Source of the DNA: CAVZVZ01 sp963778895
GTDB lineage: Bacteria > Actinomycetota > Acidimicrobiia > Acidimicrobiales > Acidimicrobilacustridaceae
Length of the DNA: 64,000 bases
Direction: 5' to 3'
NCBI GenBank assembly: GCA_963778895.1
Contig: CAVZVZ010000004.1
Span: 62,001-126,000 of the forward strand
Below are positions 17,113 to 26,487 of this stretch, one piece after another. Position 1 is the stretch's first letter, and every line of letters starts with the position of its first letter. Under the pieces are notes generated by a model that was not told where the DNA came from, did not search any database, and worked only from the letters and a program-made list of their open reading frames with translations. The position numbers were made by a program, and so were the translations under genes.

Positions 17113-18245
17113 ATGACGAAGATGCTCTCCGACACGGCGCTCGGCCAGGAGGTCGCCCGGTCGATCCGTCGACCGCGTCGCGACCCTGCCGATTCGTTCG
17201 TCCTCCACGCGCCGCTCGAGCTGATCGCACGGCTCGCGCTGTCTGCCCTACGTCGCACCCGATCACCGCGACGTGGCGCGGCTCCGACTCTTCTCGATCG
17301 CCGGTCAGTTCGACGCGTTCGGTCCTGCCGTGGACGAACCGCCGACGATCGACTTCGACACCCCGGAGCGCGCCGCGCAGCAGTTGGCCACCGCCATCGA
17401 CGCCGGCGACCTCGAGCGCGTCGACTCCACCGCCGCATGGCTCGGGACGCACGTCGACGGCCACCAACTCGGGCCGTTGCTCGCCGACACCGTCGTGCCC
17501 CGACTCTCCGCCGCGGCGCACGGCTCGATACTGCTCTACCAGCTGCCTCGCATCGCGCCGAGGGGTGAGGTCACCACGGAGTTGCTCCGCCCCCTGGCGC
17601 GCGAACTGGCCCGCCATCCGACGTGGCGGATGAGCTGGACCGATCAGTTGTCGACGTGCGAGGTCGTCGACCCCGTTGCCGGCGACGGCCTGTTCGACTG
17701 CGCTCGCCGGCACGCCACGCTTCGGCGTCCCCGGAAGTGACTTCATCTTCCCGGTCATGGCACAGGTCGACGACAGCGGCGTCGCGGCCGACGTCCTCGG
17801 CGAGTCCGTCGAGCGGGTCGAGCTGGTCGACGGCGCCCGCGCCATCCTCCGCGCCGCGGCGTGGTCGATGCTCACCGAACCCGACACGTACGTGCCGTAC
17901 GGGTGGACCCATTGCCTGACCCTCCCCCAGGCGGTGCTCGGCGTCGCCGGTAGCTGCTCGAGCCCACGGACGGCGTTGGCGGTGGCCGCGACCTACGTGG
18001 TGGGCTTCCGGGCCGCATTCGCCACCGCACCGCTCGACGCCGACTTCACCCGACCGGCGCCGCCCCTCGAACTCGCGCCCGCCGACCTCGTCACCACGCT
18101 GGCCAGCCGGGCCGCCGTTCACGCCGACGCCCATTTCGCCAAGTACACGCTGGCGTGCATCGACGCCGCCCACTTCGATCCGTCGTACGCACGGCTCTAC
18201 CTGGCGGCCGCCGAGCGTCTCGCGGCCTTCTGGGACGGGCCCTGA
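17113..18245 (+). CDS. Predicted SoxR-activated protein of unknown function, two frameshifts
   Basis: The corrected product is 376 residues. Two single extra bases (near 17241 and 17704) are removed, giving LALLPYVAPDHRDVARLRLFSIAGQFDAFG and LFDCLAGTPRFGVPG without interruption. It is largely alpha-helical with no signal peptide or membrane segment. Notable conserved-looking segments are YGWTHCLTLPQAVLG (about 260-275) and, near the C-terminus, ASRAAVHADAHFAKYTLACIDAA. The last segment resembles the end of questin-oxidase-like (DUF4243) proteins, but this is recalled similarity of low certainty. It lies directly under a SoxR-type promoter, so a role in handling redox-active compounds is inferred. 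Confidence 0.6.
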
Positions 18246-19757
18246 CTTACGACGGAACCGCGCGCGGCCTGGGCGTCGGAGACCATCTGGTCCCGGTCGG
18301 CCGGCAACACGAAACCGGCGGCGACGGCGGCGTCGGCCGCCGCGGTCACCTTGTCGACGTACTCCTGATGCGTCGGATACAGCGCGACAAGTGTCGCGGC
18401 ATCGAACGGTGTCGTGCTCCCGAAGAGCGAGCAGATCACGCTCTCGCCCGGATCCGCCTCGCCACTCAACGACGAAATGGGTGCGTCGACGGCGGGCGTG
18501 CGGACGCCGCCGACGGCATTGCGGTGCTCGTCGCGCACGATGGCGCCGTTCACGACCTTGATCGGTTCGGCGTTCGGAGGCGCGGTTCCGTCGACGATCC
18601 ACCCATTGAGCGCCGCCAAGGCGCTGCGAATCAGGAACCGTTGGGGTCCGTTGTTCAACTCGCCGCACATCTGGTTGAAATTGACGTCGGTCGTCATGTC
18701 CCACTGCCGACCGGACTCGATGCCGTAGTCGGTCGTCCATTCGTCGGCGTGCGCCGTGCCGGCGAGCTCCCACGTACGCAAGCGGGCGGCGTCGGGCTGG
18801 CGTGCCGGGTAGAACCCGAGACCGAAGAGATCGGTCTCGGTCTCGGTCTGCATGACGGGATCGGTGATGTCGTCGCGAATCTGTGCGTTCTTCGGCATGC
18901 TCGGCGCGTCGGCGGAGATCACGGCGCCAGTACCGCCGCGACTGTGGATCAGGAAGCCGTCGTACATGTCCGACTCGGGTTGGATCGCGTTCACATAGGT
19001 GGTCATGCGGCCCGCCGACTGTGACTCGCCAGTGGCGATGAGACGCTGCACCGTGAGGCCGTCGAGCGGGTTCACGCCGTCCGGCTGGCGGATGGCCTGG
19101 CCCGCTTGCGAGAACATGTCGTAGGAGTAGCTGTCGCCGGGATGTTCGAGCGGCGCATACCGCTCGGGGTCCCATTCCTTCAGGGGCACGAGGGTGATGC
19201 CGGGGATGTCGATCTTCGGCCCACCGCCGACGACGCCGGTCGCTTGGGCCGAGACCCCCACGTACGCATAACCCTCGCGCAGGAGCTCATCCGCGAGCGA
19301 AGCCGAAGTCGGGATCCGCGTCCATGCCCGACGTGACGTTGAGCCACTCGACGATGACCGTGCCATTGAACTTGGCAGGATCGGTTGGCCGACGAACCAA
19401 GATCCGCGTCTCGTACGGCGCCGTCGTGGTCGGTGCGATCGACCACTTCCCGTCGGCCGTCCATTCACCTGCCTCCTGGTACGCGGTGGCCGTGCCCCGC
19501 ATGAAGTACTCGTGTTCCTCATAGCCGTACTGGTCGGCCAATCGGGTCGGCATCGGGTTGAAGGGAAGGCCGTACTTGCCGCCCTCGATCGGGCCCGACA
19601 CCAGTGGAACGGCGACGTTGACGCCGCGAGCCGAAGCGGAGACCGTCGTCGGAGTGCTCTTCGTTGCTGTGGTGGCGGACTTCGAGCTGCATCCCGCAGC
19701 CAGGACCACAACGACCAGTCCCGCAACGGTTGCGCGCAAGAAGATCCGGCTTCCCAT
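18197..19757 (-). CDS. Secreted alpha/beta-hydrolase-domain lipoprotein, one frameshift
   Basis: About 519 residues. The N-terminus has a lipoprotein signal with lipobox LAAGC (Cys about residue 23). The body matches the large alpha/beta hydrolase domain family (Abhydrolase_10 type): VRRPTDPAKFNGTVIVEWLNVTSG, ELLREGYAYVGVSAQ, VQRLIATGESQSAGRMTTYVNA (nucleophile Ser in GESQS), FLIHSRGG and VRTWELAGTAHAD-like (RLRTWELAGTAHADEW, with likely catalytic His). One extra base near 19303 (TTCGCTCGCGG) breaks the frame. The 3' end overlaps the convergent gene by about 49 bases, so its true stop may be earlier. Likely an exported esterase. Confidence 0.75.
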
Positions 19758-19817
19758 CGATTTCCCCCTGTGGCGACGAACCCGTGGACTGTACGCGAGC
19801 GAGCGGCCGTACGGCCG

Positions 19818-20690
19818 TCAGAGGGCGGCGGCGAGCGCCCGCCAGGCCTCGATCGGGGGGGCCGCGTGACCGTGCACGACCTGGATGCACACATGATCGG
19901 CGCCGGCATCGCGATGGGCCTGTACTCGCTCGAGGATCGTGTCCATGTCCCCCCACGCCACGATGGCGTCGATCAACCGATCGCTGCCGCCGGGGATGAA
20001 GTCGGCCTCGTCGAAGCCGAAGCGCTCGAGGTTGCCCGTGTAGTTCGGCAGCCCGGTGTAGGTCGACGTGTGGGTACGAGCGATCTCGCGAGCCTTCGTC
20101 GGGTCGGTCTCGAACACGACCGCCTGCTCGACGGCGAGAAGCGGACCATCGCCCATCGTCTCGCGCGCGAACGCGGTGTGTTCAGGCGGCACGAAGTACG
20201 GGAGTGCGCCATCGGCGTGTTCGGCCGCGAGGCGCAGCATGCGCGGCCGCAGCGCGGCGAGCACACGCTTCGGGGGCACGGTTGGTGGCGCGGCCATGAA
20301 CAGCGCGTCGTCCATCCGGGCGAGATAGTCCTTCATGGCGGAGTACGGCTTGTCATAGGAGTGGCCGCGAATGCCCTCGACCATGACCTGATGGCTGACC
20401 CCGAGACCCAGGAGAAAACGGTCGGGGTAGGCCTCCGCCACGGTCTTCTGCCCGGCCGCCGCCGTCATCGCGTCGCGCGAGTAGATCCCGGCGATCCCCG
20501 TGGCGACCACGATGCGCTGGCCCCCTTGCAACAGGATCGCGGCCGACGCGAACGGCTCGCGTCCCACTGCCTCCGGTATCCACACGGCGCCGAAGCCCAA
20601 TTCGTCCAGCTCAGCTACGTGCTCGATCGCTTGACTCGATGGGACGAGGTCGAGGTTGAACGTCCAGATGCCGTACGGGCCGATGTCCAT
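19818..20690 (-). CDS. LLM-class flavin (F420)-dependent oxidoreductase
   Basis: A 290-residue intact luciferase-like TIM barrel: GPYGIWTFNLD at the start, ELGFGAVWIPEAVGREPF, VVATGIAGIYSRDAMTAA, AYPDRFLLGLGVSH, PPKRVLAALRPRMLRLAAEHADGALPYFVPPEH and the C-terminal ADHVCIQVVH. This pattern fits the TIGR03620-type actinobacterial F420 group. ATG 20690 is chosen over an upstream frame extension because TAGGGT lies 7 bases before it. The divergent nitroreductase starts 41 bases away. Confidence 0.8.
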   Translation of the reverse strand: MDIGPYGIWTFNLDLVPSSQAIEHVAELDELGFGAVWIPEAVGREPFASAAILLQGGQRIVVATGIAGIYSRDAMTAAAGQKTVAEAYPDRFLLGLGVSHQVMVEGIRGHSYDKPYSAMKDYLARMDDALFMAAPPTVPPKRVLAALRPRMLRLAAEHADGALPYFVPPEHTAFARETMGDGPLLAVEQAVVFETDPTKAREIARTHTSTYTGLPNYTGNLERFGFDEADFIPGGSDRLIDAIVAWGDMDTILERVQAHRDAGADHVCIQVVHGHAAPPIEAWRALAAAL

Positions 20691-20697
20691 GTCAAGA

Positions 20698-20703
20698 ACC
20701 CTA
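20698..20703 (-). promoter_or_regulatory. -10 element of leaderless LLM oxidoreductase gene
   Basis: TAGGGT on the minus strand lies 7 bases before ATG 20690. Confidence 0.45.
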
Positions 20704-20718
20704 CGATCCCGATGAACG

Positions 20719-20724
20719 TAGTGT
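20719..20724 (+). promoter_or_regulatory. -10 element of leaderless nitroreductase gene
   Basis: TAGTGT lies 7 bases before ATG 20732. The two divergent -10 elements are only 15 bases apart. Confidence 0.45.
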
Positions 20725-20731
20725 TCCCTGC

Positions 20732-21388
20732 ATGGCCGCCACGCTGGATCTCTCACCCGACGAACTGCTTTCGACGACGCGCTCCGTGCGCAAGCGCCTC
20801 GATCTCGAGCGACCGGTCGAGCCCGAGCTCATTCGAGAGTGCATCGAGCTGGCCACCCAAGCCCCGACCGGCGGCAACGCACAGGGCTGGCATTTCATCG
20901 TGGTGACCGACGCCGAGAAGCGCGCCAAGCTGGCGGAGTTCTACCGCACCGGGTGGGAGACGTTCTACGGCGACCGCGACGCGGCGATCGCCAACATGCC
21001 GCAGGACGATCCGATCTACCTCGACACCCAGAAGCGTGTGGTCGACTCGGCCGACTACCTGACGCAACACCTCGCCCAGGTGCCGGTCCACGTCATTCCG
21101 TGCGTGGACGGGCGCATGGAGAACGCGCCCGTGATGTTGCACGCCTCGATCTGGGGATCGTTGCTACCCGCGGTGTGGAACTTCTGCTTGGCGGCGCGGG
21201 CACGCGGGTTGGGGACGTGCTGGACCACCCTGCACTTGATGCGCGAGCAGGAAGCCGCAGCGCTGTTGGGCATCCCGGACAACATCATGCAAGGTGCGCT
21301 CATCCCGGTCGCCCACACCAAGGGCACCGATTTCAAGCCGGGTGCACGACGCGACCTCGATCGCATCGTGCACACCGACGGTTGGTGA
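20732..21388 (+). CDS. Nitroreductase-family FMN protein
   Basis: A 218-residue intact protein with the nitroreductase fold: TTRSVRKRLDLERPVEPELIRECIELATQAPTGGNAQGWHFIVVTD (FMN-binding Arg/Ser and APTGGN segment), a dimer-interface insertion, then ASIWGSLLPAVWNFCLAARARGLGTCWTTLHL and LGIPDNIMQGALIPVAHTKG. The family reduces nitro groups, quinones or enones with NAD(P)H and FMN; the substrate is unknown. Its close divergent pairing with an F420-type oxidoreductase suggests joint control in a reductive detoxification role, which is inference. Confidence 0.85.
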   Translation: MAATLDLSPDELLSTTRSVRKRLDLERPVEPELIRECIELATQAPTGGNAQGWHFIVVTDAEKRAKLAEFYRTGWETFYGDRDAAIANMPQDDPIYLDTQKRVVDSADYLTQHLAQVPVHVIPCVDGRMENAPVMLHASIWGSLLPAVWNFCLAARARGLGTCWTTLHLMREQEAAALLGIPDNIMQGALIPVAHTKGTDFKPGARRDLDRIVHTDGW

Positions 21389-21395
21389 CGGCTGG

Positions 21396-21827
21396 TCAGC
21401 CGAAGGGGACGTCCGGCCCGGGATCACCACCGGCTGCGGCGACCGAAAGTCGTTCGAGGTAGTGGTCCCAGCCCACACCGTGATCACTGACGGCATCGTC
21501 GGGCAGGCCCGAGTGTCGCAACCGCAGCAAGGTCTTGCCGCCTTCGGGATGCAACGTGTACTCGATGGTCGTCGAGCCCGGCCGGATCGGGTTGTCGTCC
21601 ACGTCCCAACCGAACGAGAACACGACCTTCTCGTTCGGGATGACCTCGATGAACTCCCCCGCCGAGGCATGCTGGCCCGCGACGAGGACTCGGTACACGC
21701 CCCCGGGCCGGGGGTCGAGCTCGGCTTCGGTGCCATCCCACAACACGTGCTTCGCCGGATCCGTGAGGAACGGGAAGATCGTCTCGGGGCTGGCGTCGAT
21801 CAGGATCTCTCGAACGAGTTCGGCCAT
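21396..21827 (-). CDS. SRPBCC-domain protein (AHSA1-like)
   Basis: A 143-residue START/Bet v1-like protein: VREILIDASPETIFPFLTDPAKHVLWDGTEAELDPRPGGVYRVLV at the start, FIEVIPNEKVVFSFGW, TTIEYTLHPEGGKTLLRLRHSGLP and the C-terminal GWDHYLERLSVAAAGG helix. Such proteins bind hydrophobic small molecules. Its ATG shares one base with the TGA of the upstream arsR-type gene and is preceded by AAAGGAG, so the pair is translationally coupled. ArsR-SRPBCC pairs are common in actinobacteria. Confidence 0.85.
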   Translation of the reverse strand: MAELVREILIDASPETIFPFLTDPAKHVLWDGTEAELDPRPGGVYRVLVAGQHASAGEFIEVIPNEKVVFSFGWDVDDNPIRPGSTTIEYTLHPEGGKTLLRLRHSGLPDDAVSDHGVGWDHYLERLSVAAAGGDPGPDVPFG

Positions 21828-22174
21828 CACGTTTCTCCTTTGATTTGGTCGGTCTTGGGTGGGTGGTCGGTCTTGCGTCGTTCCTCGGCCTCGGCGACGT
21901 CACGCAGGCTCGACAACCGGTCGCTCCAGTAGTCGTCGAGGAACTGCCGCAGCTCGGCGACGGTGTCGCGTCGGGCCACGTAGAGCCGCCGGGTGCCGTC
22001 ACGCCGTTCATCCACGAGGTCGGCCTCCTTCAACACCCGTAGGTGCTGTGACACCGCGGGCCGGCTGACATCGAAGTGCGCCGCGATCTCCCCCGCAGGC
22101 AGCTCCTGGTCCCACACGAGCCGCAGGATCTCCCGCCGGCGGGGCTCGGCGATGGCCTTCAGGGCGGCGTCCAC
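21827..22174 (-). CDS. ArsR-family repressor
   Basis: A 115-residue winged-helix regulator: AIAEPRRREILRLVWDQELPAGEIAAHFDVSRPAVSQHLRVLKEADLVDERRDGTRRLYVARRDTVAEL covers the whole DNA-binding domain, with recognition helix SRPAVSQHLRVL. There are no Cys metal-site residues, so it is probably not a metal sensor. GTG 22174 starts it, 6 bases after TACAAT. A near-consensus promoter overlaps inverted repeats, which indicates autoregulation of this operon. Confidence 0.9.
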   Translation of the reverse strand: MDAALKAIAEPRRREILRLVWDQELPAGEIAAHFDVSRPAVSQHLRVLKEADLVDERRDGTRRLYVARRDTVAELRQFLDDYWSDRLSSLRDVAEAEERRKTDHPPKTDQIKGET

Positions 22175-22180
22175 CCGGGT

Positions 22181-22210
22181 ATTGTAAGCCTTTGCTTACG
22201 TAAGTGTCAA
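22181..22210 (-). promoter_or_regulatory. Promoter and operator of the arsR-SRPBCC operon
   Basis: Minus-strand TTGACA (22210-22205) and TACAAT (22186-22181) with an 18-base spacer form the strongest sigma-70-like promoter in the window. The plus-strand repeat GTAAGCCTTTGCTTAC (22184-22199, perfect 6-4-6 dyad) covers the -10, and the adjacent perfect palindrome CTTACGTAAG (22195-22204) fills the spacer. Start GTG 22174 is 6 bases after the -10. Confidence 0.85.
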
Positions 22211-22284
22211 CGCAAATATTCGAACAGGCGGGTGGCGCTCCTCGAGGTGCCCTCCCCCGCATGGTGTTGGTGCTCGCGGGTTGA

Positions 22285-22848
22285 CTACAACGCTTCGAAC
22301 AGCAGCACGGCCGCGAACACGAAGAACGCGATCGATGCACCGATCCGCACCGCGCGTTCAGGCAGACGGGTGCCGAGCGCCCGGCCCACGGCGATCGCCA
22401 GCGCGTCGGCCGCCACCATGCCCACCGTGGATCCGAGCCAGGTGCCGAAGAGGCCTTCCCGCGTGGCCAGGGTGATGGTCGCGAGCATCGTCTTGTCGCC
22501 CAGCTCGGCCAGGAAGAACGCGCCACCCACGGCCAGCGCCACGTGCGACGCCGGCCGTTCGGCGCGCTCGAGATCGGTGTCGGTCAGCTTGTCGCCCCGC
22601 AAGGTCCAGATACCGAAGCCCACGAACGCGATCGCCGCGAGGATCGTGAGAGGGCGCGTGGGGATCGTCGCCCCCAACACGGCCCCGATGACGACCGACG
22701 CCAGGTGCACGAGGGCGGTCGCTGCGGTGATGCCGATGAGCACCGGTACCCACGGGTAGCGGGTGGCGAACGTCAGCGCCATGAGTTGGGACTTGTCGCC
22801 CAGCTCCGCCACGAAGATGACGGCAAGACTCAGGAGGAACGCGGTCAT
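22285..22848 (-). CDS. GDT1/TMEM165-family cation exporter
   Basis: A 187-residue membrane protein made of two homologous halves of three helices. Each half has the signature E-x-G-D-K-[ST]: VIFVAELGDKSQLMALTFATRY (about 12-33) and FFLAELGDKTMLATITLATRE (about 110-130). A charged loop RGDKLTDTDLERAERP connects them. The family exports Mn2+ or Ca2+ in exchange for protons; here manganese homeostasis is the most likely bacterial role. It follows a short hypothetical gene in the same direction. Confidence 0.85.
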   Translation of the reverse strand: MTAFLLSLAVIFVAELGDKSQLMALTFATRYPWVPVLIGITAATALVHLASVVIGAVLGATIPTRPLTILAAIAFVGFGIWTLRGDKLTDTDLERAERPASHVALAVGGAFFLAELGDKTMLATITLATREGLFGTWLGSTVGMVAADALAIAVGRALGTRLPERAVRIGASIAFFVFAAVLLFEAL

Positions 22849-22881
22849 GTCGGGGCGCAGTCTGGTGGACGCGCCCCCGGA

Positions 22882-23145
22882 TCAGCTCTCGCGTCGGTTG
22901 ATTGCACTCCGAGTCGGCAGGTGGCGGCGAGGGGCATCGAGGCGGCGCGGCAGCGGGCCGTCCGCCTTCTCGATGGTCGGCAGGTCGATGACGAACTCGT
23001 CATCCGCCCCTGCACTCGTGGGAGCGGCCGGGGCCGCGAAGAGCTCGTCGGTGGCGTCGCCGTCGATCTCGAGGGGAACGAGCCGCGCGCCGGAGTCGGG
23101 CTTCTTCTTCTTGCGCCGCCTACGCAGGCCCAATCCACTACTCAT
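22882..23145 (-). CDS. Hypothetical basic protein
   Basis: An 87-residue frame from ATG 23145, with AGAGGGG about 8 bases upstream. The N-terminus is strongly basic (GLRRRRKKKK), the middle acidic with FVIDLPTIEKAD, and the end basic again. No family is recognised and no membrane segment is present. It lies 33 bases before the GDT1 exporter gene and may share its transcript. It could also be a shadow frame, though the composition differs from the random high-GC frames around it. Confidence 0.4.
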   Translation of the reverse strand: MSSGLGLRRRRKKKKPDSGARLVPLEIDGDATDELFAAPAAPTSAGADDEFVIDLPTIEKADGPLPRRLDAPRRHLPTRSAINRRES

Positions 23146-23230
23146 GCCCTGTGCCCCTCTGTTGCCGGAGGACAGCTGTTGCCCGGGCCCAGCCTTCACC
23201 GAAAGTGGCGGGCGCGCAAGCGGACGGTGG

Positions 23231-25754
23231 TCAGGGGGTGCCGAAGCGATCCGGCGACACGAAGGTGCGCCGACCGAGCTGCGCGAACTCCTCGGGCGGG
23301 ACCGGCGGCGAGAACAGGTAGCCCTGCGCCAATTCGCAGCCGAGCCCCATCAACACCTCGAGCTGCTGATCCGTCTCGACACCGACGGCGACCACGTCGA
23401 GGCCCAGGTCACGGGCCAGCTCGATCGTTGCTCGCACCACCGCGGTGTCGCGCTCGTCCTCGCCGAGCCCGGCGATCAGGCTGCGATCGATCTTCACGAA
23501 GTCGAGCGGGAACCGGCGGACGTAGGCAAGGTTCGAGTAGCCGGCGCCGAACTCGTCCGAGACCGACACGCACACCGAGCTCGCGCAGGAACCGGAGGCG
23601 ATCCTGATCGACCTCTTGATGCGAGGCGAGCAGCACGCCCTCGGTCAGCTCGAGCCACAGCGAATCGGGCTCGATGGCCGCCTCGCCGAGCGCCGCCATC
23701 ACCTGGGCGGGCAGGCTGGCGTCGTTGAGCTGGCGGGGCGAGATGTTGACCGCGAGGTGGCGAGGCGCGTCGGCTCGCATCTGCCCGCCCCAGATCACGA
23801 GCTGCTCGCACGTGGCGCTGAGCACCTGGGCGCCGAGCTGCGACAACAGACCCGCAGACTCGGCCGCGCCGACGAACTCGCCGGGAGTGAGCAACGCCCC
23901 GTCAGCGTCCTGCACACGCAGGAGGGCCTCGGCGCCGACGACCTTGCCGGTGGTGAGGTCGACGATCGGTTGGTAGTGCGGCTGGATACCCGCGTGATCG
24001 AGTGCATGCCGGAGCTGCAGCTCGACATCGCGACGGCGACTCTCGCGTCGCGCCATCTCGTTGCCCCACACGACCGTGGTGTTGCCCCCGTTGGCCTGCT
24101 TGGCGTCGATGCAAGCCAGATCGGCCCGCCGCAACAACTCGTCGGGATCCTCGCCCGATCGCCCGAGGGCTACGCCGATGCTGGCGGTCACCCGGACGAT
24201 GACGTCTTCGTGCTCGAAGGGCTTGGCCAGCGCGACGCGCAGCGCATCGGCCACACGTCGGCCGACGGCCGCGTCGACGACATCGGGCAGGACCACCGCG
24301 AACTCGTCGCTGCGCAGTCGCGCCACGAACGCGCCCGGACCCGCGCTGTCGACCAACCGCTTGGCCACCTCGATCAAGAACGCGTCGCCGAAGGCGAGGC
24401 CGTGATCGTTGACGTTGCGCAGCGCGTCGAGATCGACGAGCAGGACCGCCGCCGATCCGGAGCTCCGCGAGTCCCGCAGCAGCGTGGTCAGCCGGTCGAG
24501 CAGACGGAACCGATTCGGCAACCCCGTGTCGGGATCGGTGAACGCCTCGGCCGCGAGACGGTCGAAGGACTCGACGCGTTCGGTGACGTCGTGGGCACTG
24601 AGCACGAAACCACCGATGGCGCTGTTCGAACGCAGGTCGGTGACGACGGCATCCAGATGGCGCCACGATTGATCCGCCGCCCGCAGGCGCAGGCGAACCG
24701 GTGCACCGTTGCCCTCGTGGTCGACGCGAGCAAGAGCGGCCACGTCACGCACCGCGTCGTCGGGATGAACGAGGCCGAGGAAGTCGAGACCCACCAAGGC
24801 TCCGGCCCGCCGTTGCAGCAGGTGGCTGATGCCGGGGCTCGCGAATCGGACGCGGCCGTTGCGCTCGATGACGGCGAGCAGCTCACTGACGTGTTCGACG
24901 AGTGCGCCCAACGCCGCGGCATCGTCGGCCGGTTCCGACACCAACTCCTCGTCGATCGGCGTGGCCGACAGTGAGAGCGACTCGATGTCGCCTTCGGTGT
25001 CGCGGTGGGCCAACACCGTGGCCGCCACCGTGAGCTTGCTCTCGTCGGGGCCTTCGAACGTGAGCCGCCCGCGCCACCAACTCTGGCGGATGAGCGCGGC
25101 GAGACCTTTGACCATGAAGTGGCCCTGCGACCAGTCGTCGAGCAACTCGACGAGGCGCGGGTTCGTACCGACGACCGGGCCGAGCGAACGCTCGAAGGCC
25201 TCGTTGCACCAACGCAACTCGCGTCCGCCCGAGCTGAAGATGGCGAGCAGGTCCGGCGTGCGGAACGCCGTGTGCACCAACACCTTCTCGAAGTCGGTGA
25301 GGTCCGACTCGGCGTCGGACTCGACGGCGACGTTGTCGCCGGCGTCCGCGTTGGCAGGGGCAGCGTTGGCAGGGGCAGGGTTGTCGGCGTCCGGGTCGGC
25401 CGCGAGATCGTCCAGCAGTTCGGCCGTGGATGTGGTGATGGTGCCGACGGCATCGTCGTCCGCCGCCGGCTCATCCTCGCTGACCTGCCTGACGATGGGT
25501 CCTTCTTCGTCGTGCAGGATCTCGAACGTGGCCGACTCGATGCCACCGTCGCCGAAACGCACGGTGGTGACGGCGCGGAAGCCGGGGCGGGCGAAGGCGT
25601 AGCGGGCGAGCGTCTCGAGCACCGCGCGGTCCTCAGGGCTGACTTTGATCGCCAAGGCCTCTCGCAGCACGATCTCGCGCGCGAACACGCCCGTCGTCTG
25701 CAGGCGAACGCCTGCGCCACCCGGCCCGGCGCCTCTTCGTTCTAGCGATGCCAC
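23231..25754 (-). CDS. PAS-GGDEF-EAL protein with degenerate GGDEF motif, one frameshift
   Basis: The corrected protein is about 840 residues. Order: an N-terminal helical region (about 1-90), an Ala/Pro/Asp linker containing two APANA repeats, two PAS-like segments (PDLLAIFSSGGRELRWCNEAFERSLG; LLAVIERNGRVRFASPGISHLLQRRAGALVGLDFLGLVHPDD plus PAC), a GGDEF domain (DPDTGLPNRFRLLDRL to VVWGNEM) and an EAL domain. The GGDEF signature reads RLRSDEFAVVL, so cyclase activity is doubtful. EAL motifs EALLRV, AVNISPRQL and LELTEG are kept, but DDFG is DEFG and AEGVE is AVGVE. One extra base near 23575 splits the EAL domain. GTG 25754 follows GAGGAGG. Probably a c-di-GMP sensor or weak phosphodiesterase. 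Confidence 0.85.
25348..25377. repeat. Perfect 15-bp tandem repeat inside the GGDEF-EAL gene
   Basis: GCGTTGGCAGGGGCA occurs twice head to tail (25348-25362, 25363-25377) and encodes the APANA repeats of the interdomain linker. It is in frame, so length changes would only alter linker length. Confidence 0.8.
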
Positions 25755-25929
25755 AGGACTGCCCACCCTCCTCGGTCCCTTACGGGTCTCGTCGGGCGCG
25801 CAGGCCCGATCATTAGCTTTCCCGGCAAAAGACGCTGCCTCAGAGCCTAGAGCGAAATAGCAGCCGGAGTCAGCCCCTCGACCGGCAAGAATTACAGGCG
25901 TGGAGCACGTACGTACGGAGGAACTCGCT

Positions 25930-26448
25930 GTGGGCCTCGACGAGATCCGCCAGGCGCCCTCCGACACCGGCACCGTCGAGCTGATCGCCTTGCGACCGAC
26001 CGACGGCGAGCGCCACGTGGTCGACGAAGCCGAAGTCGACACGCTCCTGGGTGTCGTCGGCGACAACTGGAGCACCCGGCCCAACCGGCACACCCCCGAT
26101 CGCCGGCCCGACCCCAAAGCGCAGGTCACTCTCATGGGCGCTCGCGCCGCGGCGCTGTTCGCGCGTACGCCCGACCGCTGGACCCTGGCCGGCGACCAGC
26201 TCTTCGTCGATTTCGACCTCAGCGAGGCCAACGTCCCGGCGGGCACCCGCCTGGCCGTCGGCACGGCCGTCGTCGAGGTCACCGACGAGCCCCACAACGG
26301 CTGCGCCAAGTTCCGCCGGCGCTTCGGCGACGACGCGCTGGCGCTCGTGAACTCCCCGGAAGGCAAGCAACTCCACTTGCGCGGCATCAACACCAAGGTC
26401 GTGCAGGCGGGCGTCGTCCGACGGGGCGACCCGATCCGCAAGGCGTAG
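25930..26448 (+). CDS. MOSC-domain protein
   Basis: A 172-residue MOSC protein: VELIALRPTDGERHVVDEAEVD at the start, KAQVTLMGARAAALFA, LAGDQLFVDFDLSEANVPAGTRLAVGTAVVEVTDEPHNGCAKFRRRFGDDAL with the conserved Cys (HNGCAKF, about 132) and LRGINTKVVQAGVVRRGDPI. The fold is related to molybdenum cofactor sulfurases, and the Cys is expected to carry sulfur chemistry. GTG 25930 is preferred over GTG 25900 because GGAGGAA lies 7 bases before it. Divergent from the GGDEF-EAL gene. Confidence 0.8.
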   Translation: MGLDEIRQAPSDTGTVELIALRPTDGERHVVDEAEVDTLLGVVGDNWSTRPNRHTPDRRPDPKAQVTLMGARAAALFARTPDRWTLAGDQLFVDFDLSEANVPAGTRLAVGTAVVEVTDEPHNGCAKFRRRFGDDALALVNSPEGKQLHLRGINTKVVQAGVVRRGDPIRKA

Positions 26449-26487
26449 CGGCCCCCCTGCCAGACCGCGCGCCGCCAGGAACACCGG

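Noticed and set aside
22849..23230. A manganese (yybP-ykoY) riboswitch before the GDT1 exporter
   Set aside because: The exporter is preceded within 34 bases by another open frame, and no conserved riboswitch core was seen.
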